Assembly (NCBI GenBank): GCA_052143575.1
Contig: JBKQSP010000033.1
Coordinates: forward strand, 1-64,000
Source: JAKACA01 sp052143575
GTDB lineage: Bacteria > Actinomycetota > Acidimicrobiia > Acidimicrobiales > Bog-793
Direction: 5' to 3'
Length of the DNA stretch: 64,000 nt
Below the pieces are notes generated by a model that ran no database searches, was not told where the DNA came from, and saw only the letters and a list, made by a program, of their open reading frames with translations. Position 1 is the first letter of the stretch, and each line of letters begins with the position of its first letter. The position numbers were made by a program, and so were the translations under genes. Shown here piece after piece: positions 1-9,422 of the stretch.

Positions 1-28
1 CGGTGGTGCGCACCACGGCAAGTTCCAT
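1..28 (-). CDS. 5' end of an unidentified gene, truncated by the window edge
   Basis: An ATG on the minus strand at 28 is preceded by a GAGGAG ribosome-binding site (complement of 34-39) at 5-base spacing, and nine open codons (MELAVVRTT) run off the left edge. The first codons contain a perfect 14-base palindrome at 3-16. Too little is visible to assign a family. The good Shine-Dalgarno sequence is the only support, so this is tentative. Confidence 0.3.
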
Positions 29-53
29 CGGTTCTCCTCAGTCGAGTATCTGC

Positions 54-96
54 CTTCGGACGGCACTGGCGGTGGACCCTCACCGACTGTCCGAAG
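54..96. other. Interrupted inverted repeat (hairpin)
   Basis: Arms CTTCGGAC (54-61) and GTCCGAAG (89-96) pair perfectly, and an inner stem CGGTG/CACCG (70-74/81-85) strengthens the fold. It lies between the divergent minus-strand gene start and the transposase remnant. It could be a leader hairpin, an operator or the scar of an IS end. No T-run follows it, so a rho-independent terminator is not indicated. Confidence 0.3.
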
Positions 97-118
97 AACC
101 GACCGGGAAGGCCGGTTA

Positions 119-442
119 ACCGAGAACCTGTTGGCACGGGTCCCGAAGGCACAACAGGAGATGGTGGCAGCTGCGTTCCGCACCGTGTTCGCCTACGTGA
201 CGCCGGAGGAGATCTCCTCCCAGTACGACCACGTCGTTCAGTCCCTTGCCGAGCGCTTCGAGAAGGCGGCCGGCCTGCTCGTCTCGGCCAAGGAGGAGAT
301 CCTCGCCTTCTCCGCCTTCCCACGGGCCCACTGGCGCCAGATCTGGAGCACGAACCCGCTCGAGCGCCTCAACCGCGAGTTGAAGAGAGATGCCGGGTCG
401 TCGGGATCTTCCCGATATTCCTATTCAGCTACAAACGTCTGA
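119..442 (+). pseudogene. IS256-family (mutator) transposase remnant
   Basis: The reading frame matches the C-terminal catalytic half of IS256-type DDE transposases: NLLARVPKAQQEM, then W-STNPLERLNRELKR. The frame is open upstream of the TTG at 131 (NLL is coded at 125-133), so the visible start is not a true one; the N-terminal two thirds are missing. Just after LKR the characteristic VVGIFP motif continues in another frame (around 380-410), so the 3' end is frameshifted as well. No terminal inverted repeat was recognised. It is a dead fragment and marks the accessory nature of this end. Confidence 0.75.
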
Positions 443-451
443 ATCGGCTCA

Positions 452-1099
452 CTAAGGGCTCGGCAACTCGGTGTACCCCCCCCAAGGACAGTTGCCAGAT
501 GTGTCACTGCCAAATTCCCACCACGGCCCGAACAGGTGACGAACACACAAGGCATTGATATCTAAGGTCCGCAGCGTGGAGCCTGGCTGGTAATAATATC
601 CTCGGGTGCCAAGGTCACTGCCAGTACCTACTCCCACACCTACCGAGATCGCACCGTTGTCGAGACCATCGCCCGGACCAGCAATACCGGACCACGGAAC
701 GCTCCCCAATCCCGGCACATTCACGCTCGCGCCATGGGCACATTTCCCTTCCTGATGCGCCGGACCGGACGCGCAGAGGACGATCGTCGCCAGCCGTGTA
801 CTCCAGAGCCTCACCTGCAGCGGCTGCACCACATCATAGGTAAATACACCCGCAGCGATCAGCAGGACACACGTTCCGATCGCGTATGCAAGCCAAGCAC
901 CTCTGGATATTCTGGCCCGTCCTCGCCGCACAATGATGGCAAGCGCACACTGCCCAACACAATACAATCCCAACACAATGGCGCACACGCGGGCAGTCGG
1001 TAGCAACAGACCCTCACCGATCGGCGTCATAGTCCAGCTGGCTACAAGTGCAAGGAGCAACGTAAGCAAAAGCCAGGCGCCTACCAACACTCTCTGCAT
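452..1099 (-). CDS. Small membrane protein behind the Rhs gene, candidate immunity protein
   Basis: I do not recognise a family. From the ATG at 1099 (GAGGGAG Shine-Dalgarno at good spacing) the 215-residue product begins MQRVLVGAW with a hydrophobic helix at about 5-24. Helices follow at about 33-57 and 66-88, then a soluble Gly-rich C-terminal domain containing Cys. An alternative ATG at 1171 overlaps the Rhs stop codon (ATGA), so the gene is tightly coupled to the upstream toxin-like gene. GC content is lower than the backbone, like the 3' half of the Rhs gene. Position directly after a polymorphic Rhs tip suggests a membrane immunity protein; this is inference from context only. Confidence 0.6.
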   Translation of the reverse strand: MQRVLVGAWLLLTLLLALVASWTMTPIGEGLLLPTARVCAIVLGLYCVGQCALAIIVRRGRARISRGAWLAYAIGTCVLLIAAGVFTYDVVQPLQVRLWSTRLATIVLCASGPAHQEGKCAHGASVNVPGLGSVPWSGIAGPGDGLDNGAISVGVGVGTGSDLGTRGYYYQPGSTLRTLDINALCVRHLFGPWWEFGSDTSGNCPWGGYTELPSP

Positions 1100-1167
1100 C
1101 GCTGGCTCCCTCAGCCAGCCACGCCGCCCATCGGCGCCGCACGGCGCACGAAGACTCCGGTTCTTGC

Positions 1168-4100
1168 TCATGTCTCCCATCCGCTGGAGTTAATATGAAC
1201 GCACCAGTACTTCGTCCCGCCAGTCACGTTGGCTGGCGCCATCCACGGGTAGAGAGTCCAAATGACTCCTCTACGCCTTGGCGAATGCTGATCAACCAAG
1301 GTTCCCACACCGGAAGGAGCGCGACCCCACCAGTCGTCCACAACGGTCGTATGATTGGCAGTCCAGGCGGTGGGCTCTCCGTAAGGCTTTTGTTCGGAAA
1401 AATGAATAAAGATCGGATCCCCGTCGCCTAGCTTGTGTGACGGGTCAGCGGGCAAATCGGGCATCACGTTCGTACTCGGCTCACGGAGTAGCCATGTTGC
1501 GACCAATATACCGACTCCTTGGGTCGTGATCCAATGGTACAGGTCACTCGCTACCGACCACGAGTCGGACCTCGCACTGAATGGACCTCCAATGCCAATC
1601 GCGACCCACCAATGACGAGGATCGGTGTCGTAGGTATGGATGACCTGCCACCAAAAGCCGTGGACGCCGTACATTCTCACACCCCCGGCGAGCAGAGCCT
1701 GCGAGACATAGTTTGTGCAATCGCCACCACGTCCCAAAAGAACCGGGAACTTTGTCCAATTCTCACCGTACGCCCACTTGTTGGCGTACTGTCGGGCCAA
1801 CCCCGGCGTGAACGCAAAGTGTACCCGCGTCATGGAAGCGACTTCGGCAGCCGCTGAATCGTACACCCCAGTGGGGAACGCTATTAACGATGCCTCGGAC
1901 TGCCCAGGCACCGTGATACCCCCACCAAGTCCGAAGACCGTAGTGTCCGTAAAACTCGCTGTGAGTTGGGGATTCGGCGCGTTGAGACCATAGTCAGCAA
2001 CTCCTGGAACATCACTCTCTGGTTCGCCGTAGGGACCGTAGTCGGAGACATTCACGAGAGAATTCGAGCTTGAGCCTGAAAGCCGAATCAGTCCATCGAC
2101 TGAAGCATCCTGGTTCGTCGTGAGCAGATCAGCAGCCGTGCCGGACCCGGCTGTACTGATCTGCTCAAGCGGAGTCGAGCTAGCGCCGTAGATATAGTCA
2201 GTCGTTGTTTGAGACCCACTGGCGGCGAGCGTGGTTGCGAGCAGTTCTGGACTCGCTTGGCCACCCCAGCTGAAGGCGTCAGTCGTCTGAGCCTCGGTCG
2301 CACCTGTGGACGATTGAGATAGGTCGCCGTCTCCATCGTACAAATACGTCGTCGTCGTAGCCGTAGGAGAGGTAAGCGAGCATGAAGCACCTGCGGTGTT
2401 CAGGCAGGAAAGCTGCCCCGATAACGAGTCGTAGCCGAGCGTTTCGTCGTTAGCACCGCCCTCTCCCACGAGGGATCCGTCTGCGTCGTAAGAATACGTC
2501 GTCGCGCCCGCTGGCGCAGTCGAACACAAGTCACCGCTGGACCCGGACGAAAGAGTCCAGCAGAGCTGGTTTCCAGTGGCACCCTCACCGGTAAGGGATG
2601 CGGAGTCAGTGAACTGTGCGACGTCAGAGCTCAACTCACCATCGGTGCCAGAACTTGCATTCCCATAGGCAATGGCCGTGTGATTCGGAAGCGAATACGA
2701 AATAGGCTGGTCAGCGTCATTATACGTGATCTGGGTTTCGACAGCGCCGCTCACACTCTGAACAGTCGGCGTATTGGTCAGGACTGAGCCGTCAGGATTG
2801 TACGTGTAAACACCCTTTAGCAAGGTGGTCGTGCCAGACGATGCGTCAGTTCCAGTTAACCGTCCGACGGCATCGAAGGAGTTCGATATCAGCACATCTG
2901 CAGTATTCCCATCGACCTGAACTGATATATTTTCGAGCGCCGCGTCATAGGAGTAGGTAAATGTGTTCCCCAGCCAGTCGGATACTTTGCATAGTGGGCC
3001 ACTAGGGTATGTCTGGTACTCAACGACCAGGGCCGGCGTGCTGGCCTCCGACGAACATGAAGTAGGAGGTGGCGAAAGGTTGGAGCAGAAATCAGCAAGA
3101 GCAGCACCCGGGTAGGAAAGGCACTCTAGATTGCCGGATGCATCGTACCCGTAAGTAGAGGTTGCACCAGCACCACTCGTAAACGAGGTTACCTGCCCTT
3201 GTTGATTATAGCTATAAGTCGAGGTGCCAGTGCCGTCTGTCATTGTAGCGATGGTTCCATCGGCATTAGGCGTGTAGCTGACTGACGGTGCCGTCTTATC
3301 GGCCGACGACCCAGCGCTATAAGTTGTCCCGACGTATTCATCGGCGCCGTTGAACGAGTTGGCTGCAAGATTGCCATCGGGATCCTGGATAGTCACCTCG
3401 TTAGCGTCTTGGTCGTAGCCGTAAGTCGTAGCCTCGAAGGTGGACGGAGCAGATGGATTGGGTGGGACTTTCTCCGAAACGAGTCTATCAGCAGGGTCAT
3501 AAGTCCAGTACGTGGTACCAGCGCACGACTGACTCTGAACGGGATTGCAGGGCGAGCCGCTTGCAGGGGCACCCGTCGCACCTCCTCCATTGCCTGTGGC
3601 GTCGGTCCCGGCAATCTCGTTCCCGTCGGCGTCATAGTAGTACCAGGCGTCGTAACCAGCTCCAGAGCTATCTAGCGCCGGTGTTGTTTCCTCTGTTAGG
3701 TTTCCATCTCCATCATACGAGTCGAAGGTTATTCCGGGAGACCATGACGTGGGAGGGTCCGCCTGATCGCATGAGTAGCCGAGGCTAGTCTCCAATGGGT
3801 CAGTGCTGCAGACTCGCATGCCATCGGCATTGTATGCGAACGTTGCTTCCTCACCGAGGGTATCCTCTTCTGTCAATACCTGACCATTCGCGTCATATGA
3901 GGCTTCTGTAGTAATGCCGTGTGGGGCCGTAAGCGTGGGAGGTGTTACTTCCGAAAGTTGATTTCCGGCTGGATCGTACGTGAAGGTTGTCGGGTCTTCT
4001 CCCGCAACCTCCGTATCGACGAGCTGAGCCAAGTTGTTATAGCCGGAGTATGAGGTGTAGGCGCAGGACCGGCTCGAGAGGGGATCGCATGTAGTGGCAT

Positions 4101-7100
4101 CGCCGTCTGGTTCCGTGTCTGCAATCTGATTCCCATCCGGGTCATAGAAGTAGGTAGTGACGGATTGCAGGCCTGCACCGGTTGGAGGCTCGACGTCGGT
4201 CGCTTCGTATCCGTCAGGGCCGTAGGTCATATAGGAAGTGTATGCGCATGTGCCATCCGTCACCGGGTTGCACTCGGGATTGGCTAAGGGGGTAGCACTC
4301 GCGACAAGGTGACCGTCAGGGTCATACGTCGATCTCCAGGTGGCTGCGCCGTAGGCCGTATTGGTGGGACCAACCTTCTCGAGTGGACTCCCCGATAGAG
4401 AGAACCCAAGGTAGGCGGTTTCGAAAGGTCCGGACGTCTCGGGACAAGAACTCGGCAGACGATCGCCTTTGCTATATCCATCGGCAGACAGGTCTGCACA
4501 ATCCTCCCCGGCAGCATTGAAGAGGCTGGTGGAGACATTTCCATCAGGGTCTGTAGTAGATACAAGATCGCCCTCCGCGTCGTAGCTGAAGAGGGTAACG
4601 TATTGTTCGGGGCCTGAGGGACAGCTCGCCAGCGTGGAACCATTGGCATATCCGTTCGGGCTCAAGGTCGCGCACAGCTCCCCGTTGGCAAAGGACCTAT
4701 AAGTCGTGATGTTTCCATTACCATCGATACTTGTTAGCTCGTTTCCGTGCGAATCGTAGGTATTGGACTGCTCCACACCGCTTGGTGCGAGCTCAACTTC
4801 GATCTCGTTGAACGAGTTGTAGACGTACTCCGTGACGTTGCCCATCGGATCGGTGACGTAGATTGGGTTCCCCATCATGTCGAAGTTCGTCGTCGTGAGG
4901 TTGCCGTCGCCGTCGATCGACTCGGTCGCCTCGAGGACGTAGGGGTCCGGGACCGTGGCGGTGGCATCTGTCGCCATTGCGTACTGGTCATAGGGCGAGG
5001 TGGAGGAGGTCTCGTATCCGTAGCCCTGCACCTGCTGGACGAGGACGCCGTCGGAGTAGCGGTCGAGGGTGACGTTGCCGTCGCCGCCGTTGACGTCGGC
5101 GGACAGGTCACAGTTCTCGTTCGGGTCCGCGATCAGCACCGTCCCGGTCTCGGTCGTGGTGTCAAAGGAGGGGTAGGAGAAGGTGGTCTCGGGAGCGCAG
5201 TAGGGCGGCCCGGCGCTCCCGTTGCACTGTGTGAGGTACGCAGGATCGGTCACCGAGGTGACCTGGCCGGCGCCGTTGTAGGCGATCTGGGTGGCCTCGG
5301 CGGTGTTGCCTGCGTAGGCCGCCTCGTTGTCCGGGCTCCACCAGTCGGTGAGCTGGTGGGAGGAGTTGTAGGAGAAGGCCCACTCGTGTGTCGTCGGGTC
5401 GCCCGTGGAGCTGGCCGAGAGGGTGAGGCTCGTGAGGTTGCCGCTTGAGTAGCCGAAGGTGGCCGTGCGTCCGGCTGAGTCCGTCACCTCGGTGATGTTG
5501 CTGCCCGTCCAGGTGAAGCTGAGCTGGCGCACCCCGCTCTCACCCGTCACCGTCGAGAGCTTGCCTCCCGAGTAGGCGAGGGTCACTTTGTTGTTGTTGC
5601 GATCGGTCTCGGAGATGAGGTCGCCCGTCGTCTGGTCGATGAGGTACTGCGTGCCGTTGTCCCGCCTCATGTCCCAGCACGAGTCCGTTCCGTTGCAGTC
5701 GGTCAGCGTGCTGAGGCTGGCCTGCTCCCAGGTGGGCGGCTGGTAGCTGGCCGAGAGGGGTGGACAGGAGGTCGTCCAGGCGGGCGGGTCGAAGACGGCC
5801 GGAGTGCCGTTCTCCTGGGTCACGACGATTGCGCAGGGGTTGGTGCTGGCCGTGTCGGGAACCTGGTGAGCCGTCATGCCGTAGGAGAAGGACCAGCCGT
5901 AGACGAGCGGGCCGTTCGTGGCAGCGTTGGACGAGTCGTACTCCTGGGAGAGGTCGAGGGAGAGCCCGATGTCGGGAAGGGAGAGGTCGTCCTGGTTGAA
6001 GGTGTAGCTGCCGCTGGCGGTGTCGACCCCGTCCTCGATGTCGACCTGGCTGGAGGCGGCCACGGATGGGTTGATGTCGTCCTCGTCGCCAGCAACAGAC
6101 TGGGTCGCTGGGCTGTAGTAGGCCGGCCCGACGGCGACGGTGAGATCCCCCGAGGTGTTGTCGCCGAGGTCCACTGGACTCGAACAATCGTCGTCGCTCG
6201 TCGCGCAGATGTACACGGTGGACGGGTTGCCGTGCGCCGTGGCCACGAACTCGCTGCTGTCGGGGGTGAGGGAGACGTAGGAGATGCTGTTCGAGCTCGA
6301 GCTCGACACCGAGACGTTCGTGACGGCACCCGTCGCCAGCGCGACGACGCTCACGTACTTCGAGGCCCAGTCGGCCACATAGGCGGTGGCGCCGTCGGAG
6401 GAGAGGGTGACGGCACCGGGAAATGTCCCCACGGTGACGTGGTTGAGGCTCTCGAACTCACCGTTGGCCGGGTCGATGGAGAACTCGTCGAGGTAGCCGT
6501 CCCCACTCGAGAGTTCGTCGGTGACGTAGGCGGTCTCATCGTTGGGGGCGATCACGACATCGGTCGGGACGTTGGTGAAAAGGGACCCTTGCGAAGCTGC
6601 GAGGGCATAGGAGCCACCCGACTGCGTGAAGATCGAGAGGTCGCCGACGTGGGCGGCGACATAGGCGTAGGCGCCGCTCGGCGAGAAGGCGATGGCGTCC
6701 GGACCCGCCGAGCTCGAACACGAGCTGAGCACGCATGGGCTGCTCAACACCTGGTCATAGGTGCCGTCGTTCGGGTTGGTGTCAATGATGGAGATCTTCC
6801 CGATGCCGTAGTCGTCGACGAGGAGTTGGTCGCCGTCGGGACTGAAAGCAAGGGCGTCCGGTTCGGCCCCAGAGGGAAGAGCGATGCTGGCGATGAGGGC
6901 GCCGGAGGGCGTGTAGAGGAGGCTTGGCTCGATGACCGACACTTTGTTCGTGCCGTAATCGGTCACGTAGACGTACTCGCCGTTCGGGCTGACGGCGACG
7001 CCCTCCGGCTCGCTTCCCGTGGGCAACGAAACGGTCCCAGCCACGTAGCTGCTTCCTTGCAGATTAACGATGGCCACCTCGTTCGAGGCCGCCTCGGCGA

Positions 7101-7266
7101 CGTAGGCCTGCGGGTCGAGGGTGAGATCGTAGGCGGGGACCATGGCCGTGGCCGTGCCGGGAAGCGAGACGACGTTCTCGATTGTGTCGTAGGAGGGGGA
7201 GCCCGTTGGGTTCGTCCCGATGAGGTCGATGCTGGAGCCGGACGCCGAGGCAGCCGCCAGGATCCC
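1168..7266 (-). CDS. Rhs/YD-repeat protein with Amidase_6-like C-terminal domain (distal part of a frameshifted gene)
   Basis: Continues the product begun at 8321 after a frameshift in the C5 tract 7264-7268; the frame itself has no credible start. It encodes about 2,030 residues: more YVTN propeller blades, a DUF6531-like segment (YGWSFSYGMTA, near 5.9 kb), then many YD repeats of the type YDPDGN or YNADG, and an Rhs-core end (VNVSDYGPYGEPESDV). The last ~210 residues resemble Amidase_6 (NlpC/P60-like): GGDCTNYVSQALLAGG, with the candidate catalytic Cys codon at 1717-1719 and a His in NHTTVV at 1351-1353. By analogy with polymorphic toxins the tip is a peptidoglycan- or amide-cleaving effector. 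Left of about 4.75 kb the gene is clearly lower in GC than to the right, so the 3' half looks exchanged. It overlaps the upstream ATG of the next gene. Confidence 0.8.
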   Translation of the reverse strand, partial: GILAAASASGSSIDLIGTNPTGSPSYDTIENVVSLPGTATAMVPAYDLTLDPQAYVAEAASNEVAIVNLQGSSYVAGTVSLPTGSEPEGVAVSPNGEYVYVTDYGTNKVSVIEPSLLYTPSGALIASIALPSGAEPDALAFSPDGDQLLVDDYGIGKISIIDTNPNDGTYDQVLSSPCVLSSCSSSAGPDAIAFSPSGAYAYVAAHVGDLSIFTQSGGSYALAASQGSLFTNVPTDVVIAPNDETAYVTDELSSGDGYLDEFSIDPANGEFESLNHVTVGTFPGAVTLSSDGATAYVADWASKYVSVVALATGAVTNVSVSSSSSNSISYVSLTPDSSEFVATAHGNPSTVYICATSDDDCSSPVDLGDNTSGDLTVAVGPAYYSPATQSVAGDEDDINPSVAASSQVDIEDGVDTASGSYTFNQDDLSLPDIGLSLDLSQEYDSSNAATNGPLVYGWSFSYGMTAHQVPDTASTNPCAIVVTQENGTPAVFDPPAWTTSCPPLSASYQPPTWEQASLSTLTDCNGTDSCWDMRRDNGTQYLIDQTTGDLISETDRNNNKVTLAYSGGKLSTVTGESGVRQLSFTWTGSNITEVTDSAGRTATFGYSSGNLTSLTLSASSTGDPTTHEWAFSYNSSHQLTDWWSPDNEAAYAGNTAEATQIAYNGAGQVTSVTDPAYLTQCNGSAGPPYCAPETTFSYPSFDTTTETGTVLIADPNENCDLSADVNGGDGNVTLDRYSDGVLVQQVQGYGYETSSTSPYDQYAMATDATATVPDPYVLEATESIDGDGNLTTTNFDMMGNPIYVTDPMGNVTEYVYNSFNEIEVELAPSGVEQSNTYDSHGNELTSIDGNGNITTYRSFANGELCATLSPNGYANGSTLASCPSGPEQYVTLFSYDAEGDLVSTTDPDGNVSTSLFNAAGEDCADLSADGYSKGDRLPSSCPETSGPFETAYLGFSLSGSPLEKVGPTNTAYGAATWRSTYDPDGHLVASATPLANPECNPVTDGTCAYTSYMTYGPDGYEATDVEPPTGAGLQSVTTYFYDPDGNQIADTEPDGDATTCDPLSSRSCAYTSYSGYNNLAQLVDTEVAGEDPTTFTYDPAGNQLSEVTPPTLTAPHGITTEASYDANGQVLTEEDTLGEEATFAYNADGMRVCSTDPLETSLGYSCDQADPPTSWSPGITFDSYDGDGNLTEETTPALDSSGAGYDAWYYYDADGNEIAGTDATGNGGGATGAPASGSPCNPVQSQSCAGTTYWTYDPADRLVSEKVPPNPSAPSTFEATTYGYDQDANEVTIQDPDGNLAANSFNGADEYVGTTYSAGSSADKTAPSVSYTPNADGTIATMTDGTGTSTYSYNQQGQVTSFTSGAGATSTYGYDASGNLECLSYPGAALADFCSNLSPPPTSCSSEASTPALVVEYQTYPSGPLCKVSDWLGNTFTYSYDAALENISVQVDGNTADVLISNSFDAVGRLTGTDASSGTTTLLKGVYTYNPDGSVLTNTPTVQSVSGAVETQITYNDADQPISYSLPNHTAIAYGNASSGTDGELSSDVAQFTDSASLTGEGATGNQLCWTLSSGSSGDLCSTAPAGATTYSYDADGSLVGEGGANDETLGYDSLSGQLSCLNTAGASCSLTSPTATTTTYLYDGDGDLSQSSTGATEAQTTDAFSWGGQASPELLATTLAASGSQTTTDYIYGASSTPLEQISTAGSGTAADLLTTNQDASVDGLIRLSGSSSNSLVNVSDYGPYGEPESDVPGVADYGLNAPNPQLTASFTDTTVFGLGGGITVPGQSEASLIAFPTGVYDSAAAEVASMTRVHFAFTPGLARQYANKWAYGENWTKFPVLLGRGGDCTNYVSQALLAGGVRMYGVHGFWWQVIHTYDTDPRHWWVAIGIGGPFSARSDSWSVASDLYHWITTQGVGILVATWLLREPSTNVMPDLPADPSHKLGDGDPIFIHFSEQKPYGEPTAWTANHTTVVDDWWGRAPSGVGTLVDQHSPRRRGVIWTLYPWMAPANVTGGTKYWCVHINSSGWET

Positions 7267-8321
7267 CCATCGTTGACGAAGGCAAGAGAACCGCCGGCGA
7301 AGGTGGGGGCTGTCATGCAGGCGGAGAGATCGTCGTTGGTGGTGCTGACGTCGCCGACATTGTCGGAGCCGACTTCTTGCACGTAGAGGTCGCTCGAGGA
7401 GCCGTCCGGGTCGTTGACGAGGGCACCGGCCGACAGGCTGGAGGTGCACGAGGTCCCGCTCTCGGCGATGGAGATCTCCTCGGAGGGCGCCGAGACCGTG
7501 CCGGACGGCACGCTGCTCTCGTCGACGTCGTCCCCCGTCGAATAGAAGATGGCGGCGTCGGCCACCGAGAAGATGATGGAGGACGGATCGAGGCTCGAGT
7601 TCTTGTAGGTGGACGAGATGGTGAAGGGGTCGCCGACCACGTATTCGAGCGTCTCGATCTGATGGGAGGTCGGGTCGGTGACAAAGGCGTACGTCCCCGA
7701 AGTGTTGACGGCCATCCCACTGGGCGCTCCGCTCGAGAAGCCGAGCGCGAAGGTTTGCACGACCAGCGGGGGGTTGTCGTCCAGGTTGATGACCGACACC
7801 TTGCCCGGCGAGGAGCCCCCGACGACGAGGGCGTACTGCTGGGTGCTCGTCACGGCCGCCACGGCGACCGCCGATGGCTTAAAAGAAAGGGATGCGGCCG
7901 CGGTGAGGCTCCCGGTCGTGGGATTGAATACCTGGAAGTCGCCGTTCTCGGCGATGGCGACCTCGCCGGGATCGGCGCTCACGGGGCTCCAGTAGGACAG
8001 CGCCAGCGGCTCGGCTACGAGCGACACCGGGGACCCGACCTCCTCCCCGGTCACGGCGTCGATCACCTCGAGCTCGGCCGGCGAGCCGATGCCCACGTAG
8101 AGCTCGGTCGCTTGCGCGGCACGCTGCACCGCCTGAGCCGTCGACGCAGGGATGAGAACCATCAGTCCGGCGAGAAGGACGGAGGCAATCAGGGCGCACC
8201 AGCGCGAAGGGGACCTCCGGTCGGCGGTCGGGCGGAAGCGGGTCCCTGACTGGGTGTCAGGTCGGGCACCGGAGTGCCTCGAACCGAACGCTGCAGGCCA
8301 ACAGAACCGAGAGCGGACCAT
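7267..8321 (-). CDS. Rhs/YD-repeat protein, N-terminal part: signal peptide and beta-propeller
   Basis: Starts at ATG 8321 with a long, Arg-rich n-region followed by a hydrophobic segment (ALIASVLLAGLMVLIPAS) and an AQA cleavage site near residue 63, so the protein is exported. The next ~290 residues carry propeller-like repeats (GKVSVINLD, GMAVNTSGTYAFVTD). The sensible protein ends at FVNDGG, and the expected continuation GILAAASASG is in another frame. Adding one G to the G5 run (7264-7268) joins the two parts into about 2,384 residues. No clear ribosome-binding site is seen upstream of 8321. Confidence 0.7.
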
Positions 8322-9422
8322 GTTGTCAACCCACTTCTGGGGCAGCGCGGACCCTTGTGATCGATCTCACACCCTCCGGCGCAGTATGTCAACCGGGCGG
8401 GAAGAATGACTGGACAACGAGGTTTAGAAACTCCGGCCCGCAGCCCCCTGGAGCGCGTGTCGTTCAGTCGCGGTACGGATCGGCTCGGGGCAGCTTTGTC
8501 TCGTTAGATGGCGGGGCGTCCCGCCGCTGCCGGCACAGCCTTCGACCCCGGTGGCTGGCTCCCCCGAGTCCCCGGCGAAAATCGCGGAGGGCCGGTGGAT
8601 GTTGGAGTTGACGGCGGAACTCCGTAGGCGTACTTCGTTGTCGAGGGCATCTTCGCTTCAGGTTCGCTGTCGGTCAGTCATGGCGCCAAGCATCTCGCGC
8701 CCGACTCTGGCGCGCTCAGCATCCGGGCGATCCTCGAGGTGGCTGCCTGACGGGCGCTGTCACATCGCACGGTCGCATCCGTGACCGGCGACCGCTGGCC
8801 ACCAAGCCACCAGCGCGGCCGCGTCCGCCGTGTGAACTTCCCTAACCTCATCCGCGCACGACGATCGACCTCCACGATCGCCGAGCCCATCCCGGCCGAC
8901 CCACTGCCACTCCGCCCGTTCTTCCGGCCAAACTCTCCACTCGAGGCTTCGCCAGCTTCACACGATGGGCATTCGGGGTTGTAGTGGGCCATATAGACGG
9001 AAAAGTGACATCGTCGGGCGCGTCGACGGCGTCACTCTTCCGGTCCCGGCGACGAACGTTCGTCCGTGATCTCGCGGGCCCGGCGACAGGCTGATGGCTC
9101 TTGCGACTGAGCGGAAGGGTCGGTAGAAATCCGAGCTCCTCCTCGAAATCTGAGTCCGGCTACCCAATTTCGTGCGCTCGTAGTTTGCGTGCGTGCCCCG
9201 TTGCCTCCTCTATAGGGCGGTCGCACGGCCGCGAGGAGATCGGAGGAGTCCGTTGCGACGCCAACACGCTGGGTGCCACGCGGTCGACGATGCCTGGAGG
9301 TGCCGGCCCATCGGATGCAGCGCCGAGCTCGAGCCCGACGAGCCCGACGAGCTCGCCGTCGGCGACGTCGACCAGATGTGGAGCGCCACCGCGCCAGTAG
9401 GTAGAGGAGGAGGAACGGGCCG
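8322..9422. other. Gene-poor 1.1-kb interval before the relaxase
   Basis: Only short open frames without convincing family resemblance or codon bias are seen on either strand. Near the right end there are short CCCGACGAG direct repeats (about 9337-9356). A TGCGTGCGTGCC (9186-9197) lies upstream of CTATAG (9210-9215), loosely similar in order to the R388 nic core. This is the natural position for an origin of transfer, but no diagnostic inverted repeats were confirmed. Confidence 0.4.

Noticed and set aside
3539..3557. AACGGGATT similarity to the tRNA-Glu 3' end as a left attachment site
   Set aside because: Only nine bases match and they lie inside the Rhs coding sequence; the rest diverges.
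4747..7386. Long plus-strand frames opposite the Rhs gene (4747-5448 and 5866-7386)
   Set aside because: They are Val/Gly/Arg-rich antisense shadows created by high GC3 of the real gene; no family features and no ribosome-binding sites.
8678..8992. 104-codon minus-strand frame with CPSC motif in the gene-poor interval
   Set aside because: No ribosome-binding site, no family resemblance, and other frames of similar length overlap it.
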